Shown in pieces: positions 1 through 6,363 of a DNA stretch of 8,737 bases (positions within the stretch are counted from its first letter, which is position 1; each line of letters begins with the position of its first letter). The position numbers and the translations under genes were made by a program. Origin of the DNA: Gammaproteobacteria bacterium (GTDB lineage Bacteria > Pseudomonadota > Gammaproteobacteria > GRL18); assembly GCA_027076245.1 (NCBI GenBank), contig JALTKC010000585.1, forward strand, positions 1-8,737, given 5' to 3'. Under the pieces are notes generated by a model, which worked only from the letters and a program-made list of their open reading frames with translations, did not search any database and had not been told where the DNA came from.

Positions 1-1241
1 TCCAGAACAATCTGATGCAGCACTTCGCCGTTCCATTCAGAGGCTGCACTGAATCGTTCTAGCATCACCTGCAATGGCTCCAGGGCACCGGCTTTTAAAT
101 TCTTTTTAGCGGCTTTTTCATCAAACTCATCAAAGTCCTCATAAAAATACCGGCTGCTCTGTGCCATTTCCACTAAGGTTTTAGAGCGTTCTGACAGAGC
201 CGTTACGACAGCACTTAAAGCCGGACCGTTAGCCGTATCTATGCCCAGCCGCTGCATATGCCAGGCCAGGTGCTCAGCAACATGCTCAGGATCACCTTCC
301 TTAATATAATGCTGGTTTAACCAGAGCAGTTTGTCCGGGTTAATAGATGATGCCGATTTATTAATATCATCCAGCTCAAACAGTTCGGTCATTTCTTCTA
401 TGGAGAATATCTCCTGATCCCCATGCGACCATCCCAGACGCACCAGATAGTTAAGCAGGGCTTCGGGCAGATAACCTTCCTCCCGGTAATTGAGCAGATT
501 AGCCGCCCCATGACGCTTGGACAGCTTGGCGCCCTTCTCATCCAGTATCATGGGCAGATGGGCATATTCAGGAATGTCTGCCCCCATGGCTTTGAGAATA
601 TTAATCTGCCGGGGGGTATTGTTCAGATGATCATCTCCGCGAATAATATGGGTCATACCCATATCCAGATCATCAATGACCACCACCAGATTATAGGTCG
701 GTGTACCGTCACCCCGGGCAATGATCAGATCATCCAGTTCCTGATTTTTAATAACAATCTGACCTTTCACATGATCATTAATCACCACCTCACCCTCCAG
801 GGGTGTTTTAAAACGGATGACCGGCTCAATGTCTTCCCGGCCGGCCGGCGGTGCGGTTAAATCTCTGCAGCGGCGGTCATAACGGGCCTTTTCCTTATTG
901 GCCATCTGCTGTTCGCGCATAGCGTCCAGTTCTTCTTTGGAGCAATAGCACTTATAGGCATGACCATTGTCCAGCAGTTGCTCAATGACTTCCTTATAAC
1001 GCTCCATTCTCTGGGTCTGATAGTAAGGCCCTTCATCATGCGTCAGTCCCAGCCACTGCATACCTTCAAGAATGACATCTACAGCTTCCTGAGTGGAGCG
1101 TTCCCTGTCCGTATCTTCTATACGTAAAACAAAGCTCCCCTTATGCTTTTTGGCATAAAGCCAGGAAAACAGGGCGGTACGGGCACCACCAATATGTAAA
1201 TAGCCGGTAGGACTGGGCGCAAAACGGGTTTTAACTGTCAT
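1..1241 (-). CDS. gltX: Glutamate--tRNA ligase (GluRS), 3' end cut off by the window
   Basis: Cytoplasmic class I aminoacyl-tRNA synthetase that uses ATP to charge tRNA-Glu with glutamate. I translated the minus strand from the ATG at 1241-1239; 413 codons are present, and with a family length near 470 about 55 C-terminal residues lie beyond the left edge. The class I signature is at residues 9-19 (PSPTGYLHIGG) and the KMSKS-type loop KLSKR is at 239-243. The family's zinc-binding insertion is recognisable, with Cys98, Cys100 and Cys125 at the Escherichia coli positions, but residue 127 is Asp where E. coli has His. The anticodon-binding region begins around residue 320. A purine-rich GAGAG lies a few bases before the ATG. 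The gene is divergent from tRNA-Ala and tRNA-Glu, one of which is its substrate. No frameshift is seen. Identification is firm; only the C-terminus is unseen. Confidence 0.97.
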   Translation of the reverse strand, partial: MTVKTRFAPSPTGYLHIGGARTALFSWLYAKKHKGSFVLRIEDTDRERSTQEAVDVILEGMQWLGLTHDEGPYYQTQRMERYKEVIEQLLDNGHAYKCYCSKEELDAMREQQMANKEKARYDRRCRDLTAPPAGREDIEPVIRFKTPLEGEVVINDHVKGQIVIKNQELDDLIIARGDGTPTYNLVVVIDDLDMGMTHIIRGDDHLNNTPRQINILKAMGADIPEYAHLPMILDEKGAKLSKRHGAANLLNYREEGYLPEALLNYLVRLGWSHGDQEIFSIEEMTELFELDDINKSASSINPDKLLWLNQHYIKEGDPEHVAEHLAWHMQRLGIDTANGPALSAVVTALSERSKTLVEMAQSSRYFYEDFDEFDEKAAKKNLKAGALEPLQVMLERFSAASEWNGEVLHQIVL

Positions 1242-1272
1242 TATTTCTCTCGGAAATTGGTAAAAGAGGGGT

Positions 1273-1301
1273 ATTTTACAAACTTAGCCTGCACTCTACA
1301 A
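1273..1301 (-). promoter_or_regulatory. Possible sigma-70 promoter for gltX
   Basis: Read on the minus strand there is TTGTAG (1301-1296), a 17-nt spacer and TAAAAT (1278-1273). The -10 box matches consensus at 5 of 6 positions and the -35 box only at the TTG. It would give a leader of about 25 nt before the gltX ATG. Spacing and placement are right, but in such an AT-rich stretch a chance match is possible. Confidence 0.3.
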
Positions 1302-1363
1302 ATACAAAGAAAAAGATCGAATAAAAGTTCGAATAAAAAGCCCAAAAAAATCAATTTTTTTGC

Positions 1364-1392
1364 TGGACAATTTATTTTATTACCAGTATCAT
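1364..1392 (+). promoter_or_regulatory. Sigma-70 promoter of the tRNA-Ala/tRNA-Glu unit
   Basis: TGGACA (1364-1369) and TATCAT (1387-1392) each match the consensus at 5 of 6 positions, with the ideal 17-nt spacer. Transcription would begin near 1399, only some 10 nt before the mature 5' end of tRNA-Ala. A-tracts and T-tracts at 1344-1361 lie just upstream, where an UP element would sit. No equally good promoter is seen between the two tRNA genes, so both are probably co-transcribed from here. Confidence 0.7.
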
Positions 1393-1407
1393 ACACGCCT
1401 GTTGTTT

Positions 1408-1483
1408 GGGGCTATAGCTCAGCTGGGAGAGCGCTTCGCTGGCAGCGAAGAGGTCAGGAGTTCGATCCTCCTTAGCTCCACCA
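1408..1483 (+). tRNA. tRNA-Ala, anticodon GGC
   Basis: 76-nt cloverleaf. The 7-bp acceptor stem pairs 1408-1414 with 1473-1479 and includes the G3:U70 wobble pair that is the alanine identity element. The anticodon arm has a CTTCG/CGAAG stem and a 7-nt loop with anticodon GGC at 1441-1443. The T arm has an AGGAG/CTCCT stem around TTCGATC. Discriminator A73 (1480) and an encoded CCA (1481-1483) finish the gene. It reads GCC and GCU codons. Confidence 0.98.
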
Positions 1484-1595
1484 ATTTCCTTTTCTGGAAT
1501 TTTTCAGGAATAAATTAAGGAGTTTGGACAAGAAACAACATCCATAGCTGTTTTCACAGCGAAGAGAGACTTACAGCCACCGGCTGTTTATCTGT
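1484..1595 (+). other. Spacer between tRNA-Ala and tRNA-Glu with two small hairpins
   Basis: This 112-nt spacer has no reading frame of note. It holds a 5-bp stem GCTGT/ACAGC with a 4-nt loop at 1547-1560 and a 6-bp stem ACAGCC/GGCTGT with a 3-nt loop at 1573-1587. The second is followed by TTATCTGT, not a run of T, so it is a poor terminator and more likely a structure in the precursor removed during tRNA processing. Confidence 0.4.
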
Positions 1596-1674
1596 GTCCC
1601 CTTCGTCTAGTGGCCTAGGACACCGCCCTTTCACGGCGGTAACAGGGGTTCGAGTCCCCTAGGGGACGCCACTT
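1595..1674 (+). repeat. 80-bp direct repeat, left copy (tRNA-Glu)
   Basis: The tRNA-Glu gene plus 1 base before and 3 bases after is identical to 8361-8440 in the same orientation, 6,766 bp away. Identity stops directly outside these limits, so only the gene, not its promoter region, is shared. Confidence 0.95.
1596..1671 (+). tRNA. tRNA-Glu, anticodon TTC (copy 1)
   Basis: 76-nt cloverleaf with acceptor stem GTCCCCT/AGGGGAC, anticodon stem CCGCC/GGCGG and a 7-nt loop carrying TTC at 1629-1631. The T arm is AGGGG/CCCCT around TTCGAGT. Discriminator G73 and an encoded CCA (1669-1671) close the gene. It is the substrate of the neighbouring gltX product and, as in other bacteria, also supplies the glutamyl-tRNA used to start tetrapyrrole synthesis. 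It is identical base for base to the copy at 8362-8437. Confidence 0.98.
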
Positions 1675-1690
1675 TTCTGTTTTACCTTTA

Positions 1691-1710
1691 GTGCCTTCAG
1701 GCACGTTCTT
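1691..1710 (+). terminator. Weak terminator-like hairpin after tRNA-Glu copy 1
   Basis: A 5-bp stem GTGCC/GGCAC (1691-1695 with 1700-1704) encloses the 4-nt loop TTCA and is followed by GTTCTT. The stem is GC-rich and lies 20 nt past the tRNA, but the T tract is short and interrupted. It may end the tRNA transcript or only stabilise its 3' end. Confidence 0.35.
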
Positions 1711-1757
1711 ATGTACATATCCGTTTCTTTTATTCGTTCTTTATAATCGTTCTCTTA

Positions 1758-1786
1758 TTAACTTCACTGCCGTTTTCCTGTAATAT
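1758..1786 (+). promoter_or_regulatory. Possible promoter for idh
   Basis: TTAACT (1758-1763), 17 nt, and TAATAT (1781-1786) give a start near 1792, about 25 nt before the idh ATG. Each box matches at 4 of 6 positions. An alternative is the exact TATAAT at 1742-1747, but it has no convincing -35 box 16-18 nt upstream. Either may be used; no operator or repressor site is recognisable. Confidence 0.3.
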
Positions 1787-1817
1787 TGCGCTCTGTATCG
1801 AAAAGCTGGAGATTTTA

Positions 1818-4043
1818 ATGTCAAGCAAACCAACGATTGTTTATACCCTAACCGATGAAGCCCCTGCACTGGCTACCCAGTCCCTGCTGCCGATTATTAA
1901 GGCATTTACTCAAAGCGCAGGTATTAACATCGAAACCAAAAACATTTCTCTGGCTCATCGCATACTGGCGGTTTTTCCCGATGTATTGACTGACTCTCAG
2001 AAAACACCCGATGCTCTGGCGGAACTGGGCGAACTGGCTAAAACCCCTCAGGCCAATATCATTAAACTGCCGAATATCAGCGCTTCTATTCCGCAGCTAA
2101 AAGCGGCCATTGCCGAACTGCAGGCACAGGGTTTTGCGCTGCCGGATTATCCTGAAACACCGGAAAATGATGAACAAAAAGCCATTAAATCCCGCTACGA
2201 CCGGGTAAAAGGCAGTGCTGTTAACCCGGTTCTGCGTGAAGGTAATTCCGACCGCCGTGCACCGCCTTCTGTTAAACAATACGCCCGTAATAATCCTCAT
2301 TCCATGGGCGAATGGTCAAAAGACTCCAAAACCCATGTGGCCAGTATGTCTGATGGAGACTTTTACGGCAGTGAACAGTCGGTTACCCTGGATAAAGACA
2401 CTGAATATACCATTGAGCTGGACACTCAAAGCGGTCAGCGTATTGTTCTTAAAGACAGTGCGCCCTTATTAGCCGGGGAAATTATTGATGCTGCTGTTAT
2501 GAGCAAAAATGCCCTGCGTGATTTTTATGCCCAGGAAATCGAAGCGGCCAAAAACCAGGGGGTTTTACTGTCGCTGCATTTAAAAGCCACTATGATGAAA
2601 GTCTCTGATCCGGTTATTTTCGGCCATGCGGTTTCAGTGTATTTTACAGAGGTCTTTGAAAAGCATCAGGAGCTTTTTGCACAGCTGGGTATTGACCCGA
2701 ATAATGGTCTGGGTGATTTATATACCAAGATCCAGTCTCTGCCTGAACAGCAGCAGGAAGAAATTAAAGCGGATATAAAATCCTGCTATAACACCCGCCC
2801 TGAGCTGGCTATGGTGGATAGTGATAAAGGTATTACCAATCTGCATGTACCCAGTGATGTTATCATTGATGCCTCCATGCCTGCTGCCATACGCTCATCC
2901 GGCAAAATGTGGGGGGCAGACGGTCAGCTGCATGATACCAAAGCCCTGATACCGGATCGCTCCTATGCCGGTGTCTATCACGAAACCATTGAGTTTTGTA
3001 AGGAACACGGCGCCTTTGATCCACGCACTATGGGCACGGTACAGAATGTCGGCCTGATGGCTCAGAAGGCCGAAGAATACGGCTCTCATGACAAGACTTT
3101 TGTGATCCCTGAAAACGGGGTGGTACGGGTTAAGGATAAAGATGGCAATACCCTGCTGGAACATCTGGTGGATGCCGGTGATCTCTGGCGTATGTGTCAG
3201 ACTAAAGATGCACCGGTACAGGACTGGGTCAAACTGGCTGTTAACCGCGCCCGTGTAACCGGTATGCCGACGATTTTCTGGCTGGACAGTCAACGTGCCC
3301 ATGATCGTGAACTGATTAAAAAAGTGGAACAATACCTGCCGGAACATGATACCAGCGGCCTTGAAATCCGCATTATGTCGCCCAGGGAAGCCACGCATTT
3401 TTCCTTAAGCTGTATTAAGGAAGGCAAGGATACCATTTCCGTTACTGGTAATGTCCTGCGGGATTATCTGACCGACTTATTCCCTATTCTGGAACTGGGC
3501 ACCAGTGCCAAAATGCTGTCCATTGTCCCTTTAATGAACGGCGGCGGACTGTTTGAAACCGGTGCCGGTGGTTCTGCCCCCAAGCATGTCCAGCAGTTTT
3601 TACAGGAAAATCACTTACGCTGGGACTCACTGGGCGAATTTCTGGCTCTGGCAGTGTCTCTGGAACACCTGGCTGATAAATTTGATAATGCCAGAGCTCA
3701 GATTTTAGCGACAACTCTGGATCAGGCCACGGCTAAATTCCTTGAAAATAATAAATCCCCTTCTCGTAAAGTGGGTGAACTGGACAATCGCGGCAGCCAT
3801 TTTTATCTGGCCTTATACTGGGCCGAAGCTCTGGCTGAGCAGGCCGAAGACCGTGAACTGGCTGAACAGTTTAAAGCGGTTTATCAGCAGTTTTCTGAGC
3901 AGGAACAGGCCATTATTAAGGCATTAAATTCTGTGCAGGGTAATAAGGTTGAACTGGACGGCTATTATCATCCGGATATGCACAAAGTTGAACAGGCCAT
4001 GCGGCCGGTTGAGGCATTTAATCAGGTTATTAACGGAATATAA
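1818..4043 (+). CDS. icd: Isocitrate dehydrogenase (NADP+), monomeric type
   Basis: Cytoplasmic TCA-cycle enzyme that oxidatively decarboxylates isocitrate to 2-oxoglutarate and makes NADPH. At 741 residues it is the large monomeric type (sometimes called IDH-II or idh), unrelated in fold details to the ~420-residue homodimeric icd product. Residues expected from the Azotobacter vinelandii structure are all found with a constant +1 offset: substrate binding Ser133, Asn136, Arg140, Arg146, Lys256, Tyr421 and Arg548; metal ligands Asp351, Asp549 and Asp553; NADP-binding His590, Arg601 and Arg650. Full length, no frameshift. The ATG is preceded by GGAG at 1808-1811 with 6 nt spacing, and the N-terminus begins as in the family, so the start is secure. 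It has its own transcription unit, downstream of tRNA-Glu and convergent with the cyclase gene, with a 32-nt gap and no clear terminator hairpin between them. Confidence 0.97.
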   Translation: MSSKPTIVYTLTDEAPALATQSLLPIIKAFTQSAGINIETKNISLAHRILAVFPDVLTDSQKTPDALAELGELAKTPQANIIKLPNISASIPQLKAAIAELQAQGFALPDYPETPENDEQKAIKSRYDRVKGSAVNPVLREGNSDRRAPPSVKQYARNNPHSMGEWSKDSKTHVASMSDGDFYGSEQSVTLDKDTEYTIELDTQSGQRIVLKDSAPLLAGEIIDAAVMSKNALRDFYAQEIEAAKNQGVLLSLHLKATMMKVSDPVIFGHAVSVYFTEVFEKHQELFAQLGIDPNNGLGDLYTKIQSLPEQQQEEIKADIKSCYNTRPELAMVDSDKGITNLHVPSDVIIDASMPAAIRSSGKMWGADGQLHDTKALIPDRSYAGVYHETIEFCKEHGAFDPRTMGTVQNVGLMAQKAEEYGSHDKTFVIPENGVVRVKDKDGNTLLEHLVDAGDLWRMCQTKDAPVQDWVKLAVNRARVTGMPTIFWLDSQRAHDRELIKKVEQYLPEHDTSGLEIRIMSPREATHFSLSCIKEGKDTISVTGNVLRDYLTDLFPILELGTSAKMLSIVPLMNGGGLFETGAGGSAPKHVQQFLQENHLRWDSLGEFLALAVSLEHLADKFDNARAQILATTLDQATAKFLENNKSPSRKVGELDNRGSHFYLALYWAEALAEQAEDRELAEQFKAVYQQFSEQEQAIIKALNSVQGNKVELDGYYHPDMHKVEQAMRPVEAFNQVINGI

Positions 4044-4075
4044 GGAAGCTTGTTTTAACGGGCAGGAAAAAACAC

Positions 4076-5371
4076 TCAGTCACAATAAAGCTGAACCTGA
4101 TTCCGGCCCGCTTCCTTGGCACGATAAAGTGCAATATCCGCCCGGCGGATCAGATCATCTATCTGCTTGTCATGCTCATCCAGTTCGGTAACACCGATAC
4201 TAATATTATAAGAAAGCTCGATATCCCCTTCTTTAAAGACTGAGGTTTCAATCAGGAGGCACATTTTTTGTGCCACCACTTTTGCACCATGACAATCGGT
4301 ATTATTTAAAATAATCGTAAATTCTTCACCGCCGATACGGGCAAATAAATCACTTTCACGTAACAGATCTGAAATTTTGTCAGCAAAATCAATTAATACC
4401 TTGTCGCCAATCATATGCCCGTAGGTATCATTAATGGATTTAAAATAATCCAGGTCCACCATTAACAGAGACATAGGCTGCTTAACACGCCGGGCAATGG
4501 ACATATAGTTTTTACCCTCTTCAAAAAAGCTGCGGCGATTTTTAAGATGGGTTAATGGATCTTTAAAGGCAATTTTATTGAGCTCTTCAATGGCATCTTC
4601 CAGTTCCTGGGTTCTTTTGATTACCTGACGCTCCAGTCTGTCCTGATGCTGCATCTGAATATCATTAAAATAATCTCTGTCGATCTGCAGCTGGGTCAGC
4701 ATCTGGTTAAAACTCATCTCAAGGCGCTTTAATTCATTTTCTTCATTGATATTCAGGTCTATACGAATATCTCCGATATTTTCCAGGTCAACTTTTTCAA
4801 TCTGCTGCCTCAGCCTGGATATGGGGTTAAACAGGTATTTCTGAAAAGCCCACAGAAAAAGAATAATTAGAATACTGCTTTTTATCACCGCATTAAGCAG
4901 AATAAGCATAAACCCCATTTTAACCCGGTTTATGACAACCGATGAGTCCGAATAAAAACGCACATTGCCAAGGTAGATCAGTTTATTATCAAACTCTCTG
5001 TATATCGTCATCTGATAATAAAACAGATCAGAACTATCAACTTTATCAATATCGACCGTACGTCCCCGCTTTTCCTTAACGACCCCCTGGTTATCGGTAA
5101 TTTGCACACCGGTGACAATAGCCAGATTATAAATCCCGTCAGTTAACGCCTTAAGCTGTTCTGAATTTAATTCCCACATGGCAGTAGTAATGGCCGGTTT
5201 AAATGTTTTTTCCAGGCGCTTAAGTTCATCATTAATAATATTTTTAGTGTACCCGTATTCCACCATCACATGAACAGCTGTGATCAGAATCGTCAGGCTA
5301 AAGTAAATGGTAAAAACAACTTTGAGCAGTTTTCTGGATATTGAATGCTTTTTATTAAATGTATATTGCAT
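4076..5371 (-). CDS. Membrane-anchored diguanylate cyclase (HAMP-GGDEF)
   Basis: Makes cyclic di-GMP from two GTP at the inner membrane. Of 431 residues, a first membrane helix spans about 15-35, an extracytoplasmic segment about 36-150, a second helix about 152-176, a HAMP-like linker about 177-230, a coiled-coil-like stretch about 235-266, and the GGDEF domain about 267-428. The catalytic motif is GGEEF at 347-351, an active form. Asp306 in VDLDYFK is the expected metal ligand, and DPLTHLKNRR (271-280) opens the domain. RESD at 338-341, five residues before GGEEF, is an intact RxxD inhibitory site, so product feedback is likely. The extracytoplasmic segment has no family I recognise. The ATG follows the stop codon of the upstream binding-protein gene by 5 nt with no clear Shine-Dalgarno, suggesting translational coupling. 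Enzyme class is firm; the signal sensed is inferred only from its neighbour. Confidence 0.93.
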   Translation of the reverse strand: MQYTFNKKHSISRKLLKVVFTIYFSLTILITAVHVMVEYGYTKNIINDELKRLEKTFKPAITTAMWELNSEQLKALTDGIYNLAIVTGVQITDNQGVVKEKRGRTVDIDKVDSSDLFYYQMTIYREFDNKLIYLGNVRFYSDSSVVINRVKMGFMLILLNAVIKSSILIILFLWAFQKYLFNPISRLRQQIEKVDLENIGDIRIDLNINEENELKRLEMSFNQMLTQLQIDRDYFNDIQMQHQDRLERQVIKRTQELEDAIEELNKIAFKDPLTHLKNRRSFFEEGKNYMSIARRVKQPMSLLMVDLDYFKSINDTYGHMIGDKVLIDFADKISDLLRESDLFARIGGEEFTIILNNTDCHGAKVVAQKMCLLIETSVFKEGDIELSYNISIGVTELDEHDKQIDDLIRRADIALYRAKEAGRNQVQLYCD

Positions 5372-5376
5372 TACTT

Positions 5377-6165
5377 TTAACGGGGCATTTCAAAATATTT
5401 ATCGGTATAATTTTCATATATTTCATCATACCGACCGCTTTCATAAAGCTTTTTCAGTCCCTGATTAAAGGCATCCCTGATATGCCGATCAATAAAAGCC
5501 GTTCGATACCGGGTGGGTTCAAACAGATTATTAAGTACCACTGCTACATTTGCGGAAACTTTTCCTTCACTGATCAGCTTATTTTTGTAAAAACGAAAGA
5601 TGGATTTGTCCATTACCGCAACATCTGTACGACCGCTTAAAAGCATTAATACCTGAATTTCCTGATTGGGCAGTTCTTTATAATTAGGATTAGATGATAC
5701 CTGCTCCCCATAAGCCTTACCCAGATAAAGATGAGCATTTTGAAACGCGATAACATCCAGACTGGCCAGATCAGAGATTGAATCCACTCTGGGACCGGAT
5801 TTAAGCGTGATGGCATAATTGTGATACTGCATAAAGTAGTCGGAATAAAAGGCATTTTTTAAACCGGCATTTTTTTTTATAACAGAGGTAGCCTCAATTT
5901 CTCTGTCGGCAAACATTTTAAACCCCCGTCCCAGAGGTAAAAACACGGGTACGACCTTATAACCAGCCGGATTCAGGGCTTCGGTGACAATATCAATAAC
6001 AATACCCGTTCCGTTTTCAAAAACATAAGGCGGTGTATAGGAACTAAAAATGACATGGATAGGTTTGGCTTTATCTGTAGATGAGTCCTCCTGAGTGATG
6101 GTTTGGGCACAGGCATTATTCAATAAAAAAACCAGGGAAAGGCATACAAAAAGAACAGACCGCAT
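5377..6165 (-). CDS. Periplasmic solute-binding protein, family 3 (SBP_bac_3-like)
   Basis: Secreted ligand-binding protein of the kind that serves amino-acid ABC transporters or sensory proteins. From the ATG at 6165 it has 262 residues: a signal peptide with a hydrophobic core at about 4-15 and an Ala-Cys-Ala site at 18-20, giving Gln21 as mature N-terminus. The cysteine lacks a proper lipobox before it, so it is probably not a lipoprotein. The two-lobed domain runs about 36-255: a first strand IHVIFSSYTPPY near 36-47, GIVIDIVTEAL near 54-64, and the typical C-terminal helix pattern LYESGRYDEIYENY at 240-253. No permease or ATPase gene is nearby; instead the cyclase gene follows after 5 nt, which favours a sensory role. 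A longer frame starts at TTG 6186 (269 residues); I prefer the ATG because GGAAGG lies about 11 nt before it and no ribosome site precedes the TTG. The ligand cannot be told. Confidence 0.87.
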   Translation of the reverse strand: MRSVLFVCLSLVFLLNNACAQTITQEDSSTDKAKPIHVIFSSYTPPYVFENGTGIVIDIVTEALNPAGYKVVPVFLPLGRGFKMFADREIEATSVIKKNAGLKNAFYSDYFMQYHNYAITLKSGPRVDSISDLASLDVIAFQNAHLYLGKAYGEQVSSNPNYKELPNQEIQVLMLLSGRTDVAVMDKSIFRFYKNKLISEGKVSANVAVVLNNLFEPTRYRTAFIDRHIRDAFNQGLKKLYESGRYDEIYENYTDKYFEMPR

Positions 6166-6363
6166 AAAACTTAAAACCTTCCGCAAAAATCAAGGAACTG
6201 GTTCAAAGTTTAGACAAGAATTAACAAAATAGCAAAAATATAATGGTTTTTACTTACACAAGTAAGCAATTACCTGCACAAAAGGTCTTAATTACTACAT
6301 ATAATCAAGCCTGAATTCCCCTTTCCCTGAGGGAGAGGGAATATAGAGGGAATGGCTACAGAC
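6166..6363. other. Intergenic region between pgi and the binding-protein gene
   Basis: About 200 nt of AT-rich DNA. It contains a 6-bp inverted repeat TTACTT/AAGTAA with a 4-nt spacer (6250-6265) and a purine/pyrimidine-rich hairpin at 6319-6339, listed separately. Two AT-rich hexamers resembling -10 boxes are present on the minus strand, but none has a matching -35 at proper spacing, so I do not call a promoter, although the downstream pair needs one unless it is read through from pgi. The inverted repeat lies about 85-100 nt before the start codon and could be an operator. Confidence 0.4.
6319..6339. repeat. Hairpin-forming CCC/GGG-rich inverted repeat after pgi
   Basis: A 9-bp stem, CCCTTTCCC at 6319-6327 against GGGAGAGGG at 6331-6339 (one G:T pair), closes on a 3-nt loop, and extends further with one mismatch. 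The motif AGAGGGAAT occurs twice just beyond, near 6334-6342 and 6345-6353. It starts 24 nt beyond the pgi stop codon in the direction of transcription, where a transcript 3' end would be expected, but no T run follows on either strand. It may stabilise the pgi mRNA end, or be a single copy of a dispersed intergenic repeat. Confidence 0.5.

Noticed and set aside
423..860. 145-codon plus-strand open frame
   Set aside because: It lies fully antisense to gltX, whose translation is convincing over the same bases.
1345..1361. A-tract/T-tract dyad as a terminator
   Set aside because: The stem would be almost only A:T pairs and no gene ends there on either strand.
1257..1475. 72-codon plus-strand frame
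   Set aside because: It runs through the gltX upstream region into tRNA-Ala; the tRNA explains the sequence and there is no ribosome site.
2895..3398. 167-codon minus-strand frame inside idh
   Set aside because: It is antisense to well-conserved idh codons, with an unlikely composition and no supporting signals.
4044..4075. Bidirectional terminator between idh and the cyclase gene
   Set aside because: I looked for a GC-rich stem in the 32-nt gap and its flanks and found none.
5359..5640. 93-codon plus-strand frame
   Set aside because: It is antisense to the 3' part of the binding-protein gene and the cyclase start; low-complexity hydrophobic translation.
6112..6126. Lipobox in the binding-protein signal peptide
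   Set aside because: The residues before the cysteine are Asn-Asn-Ala rather than a Leu-x-Gly/Ala pattern; an Ala-Cys-Ala signal peptidase I site fits better.
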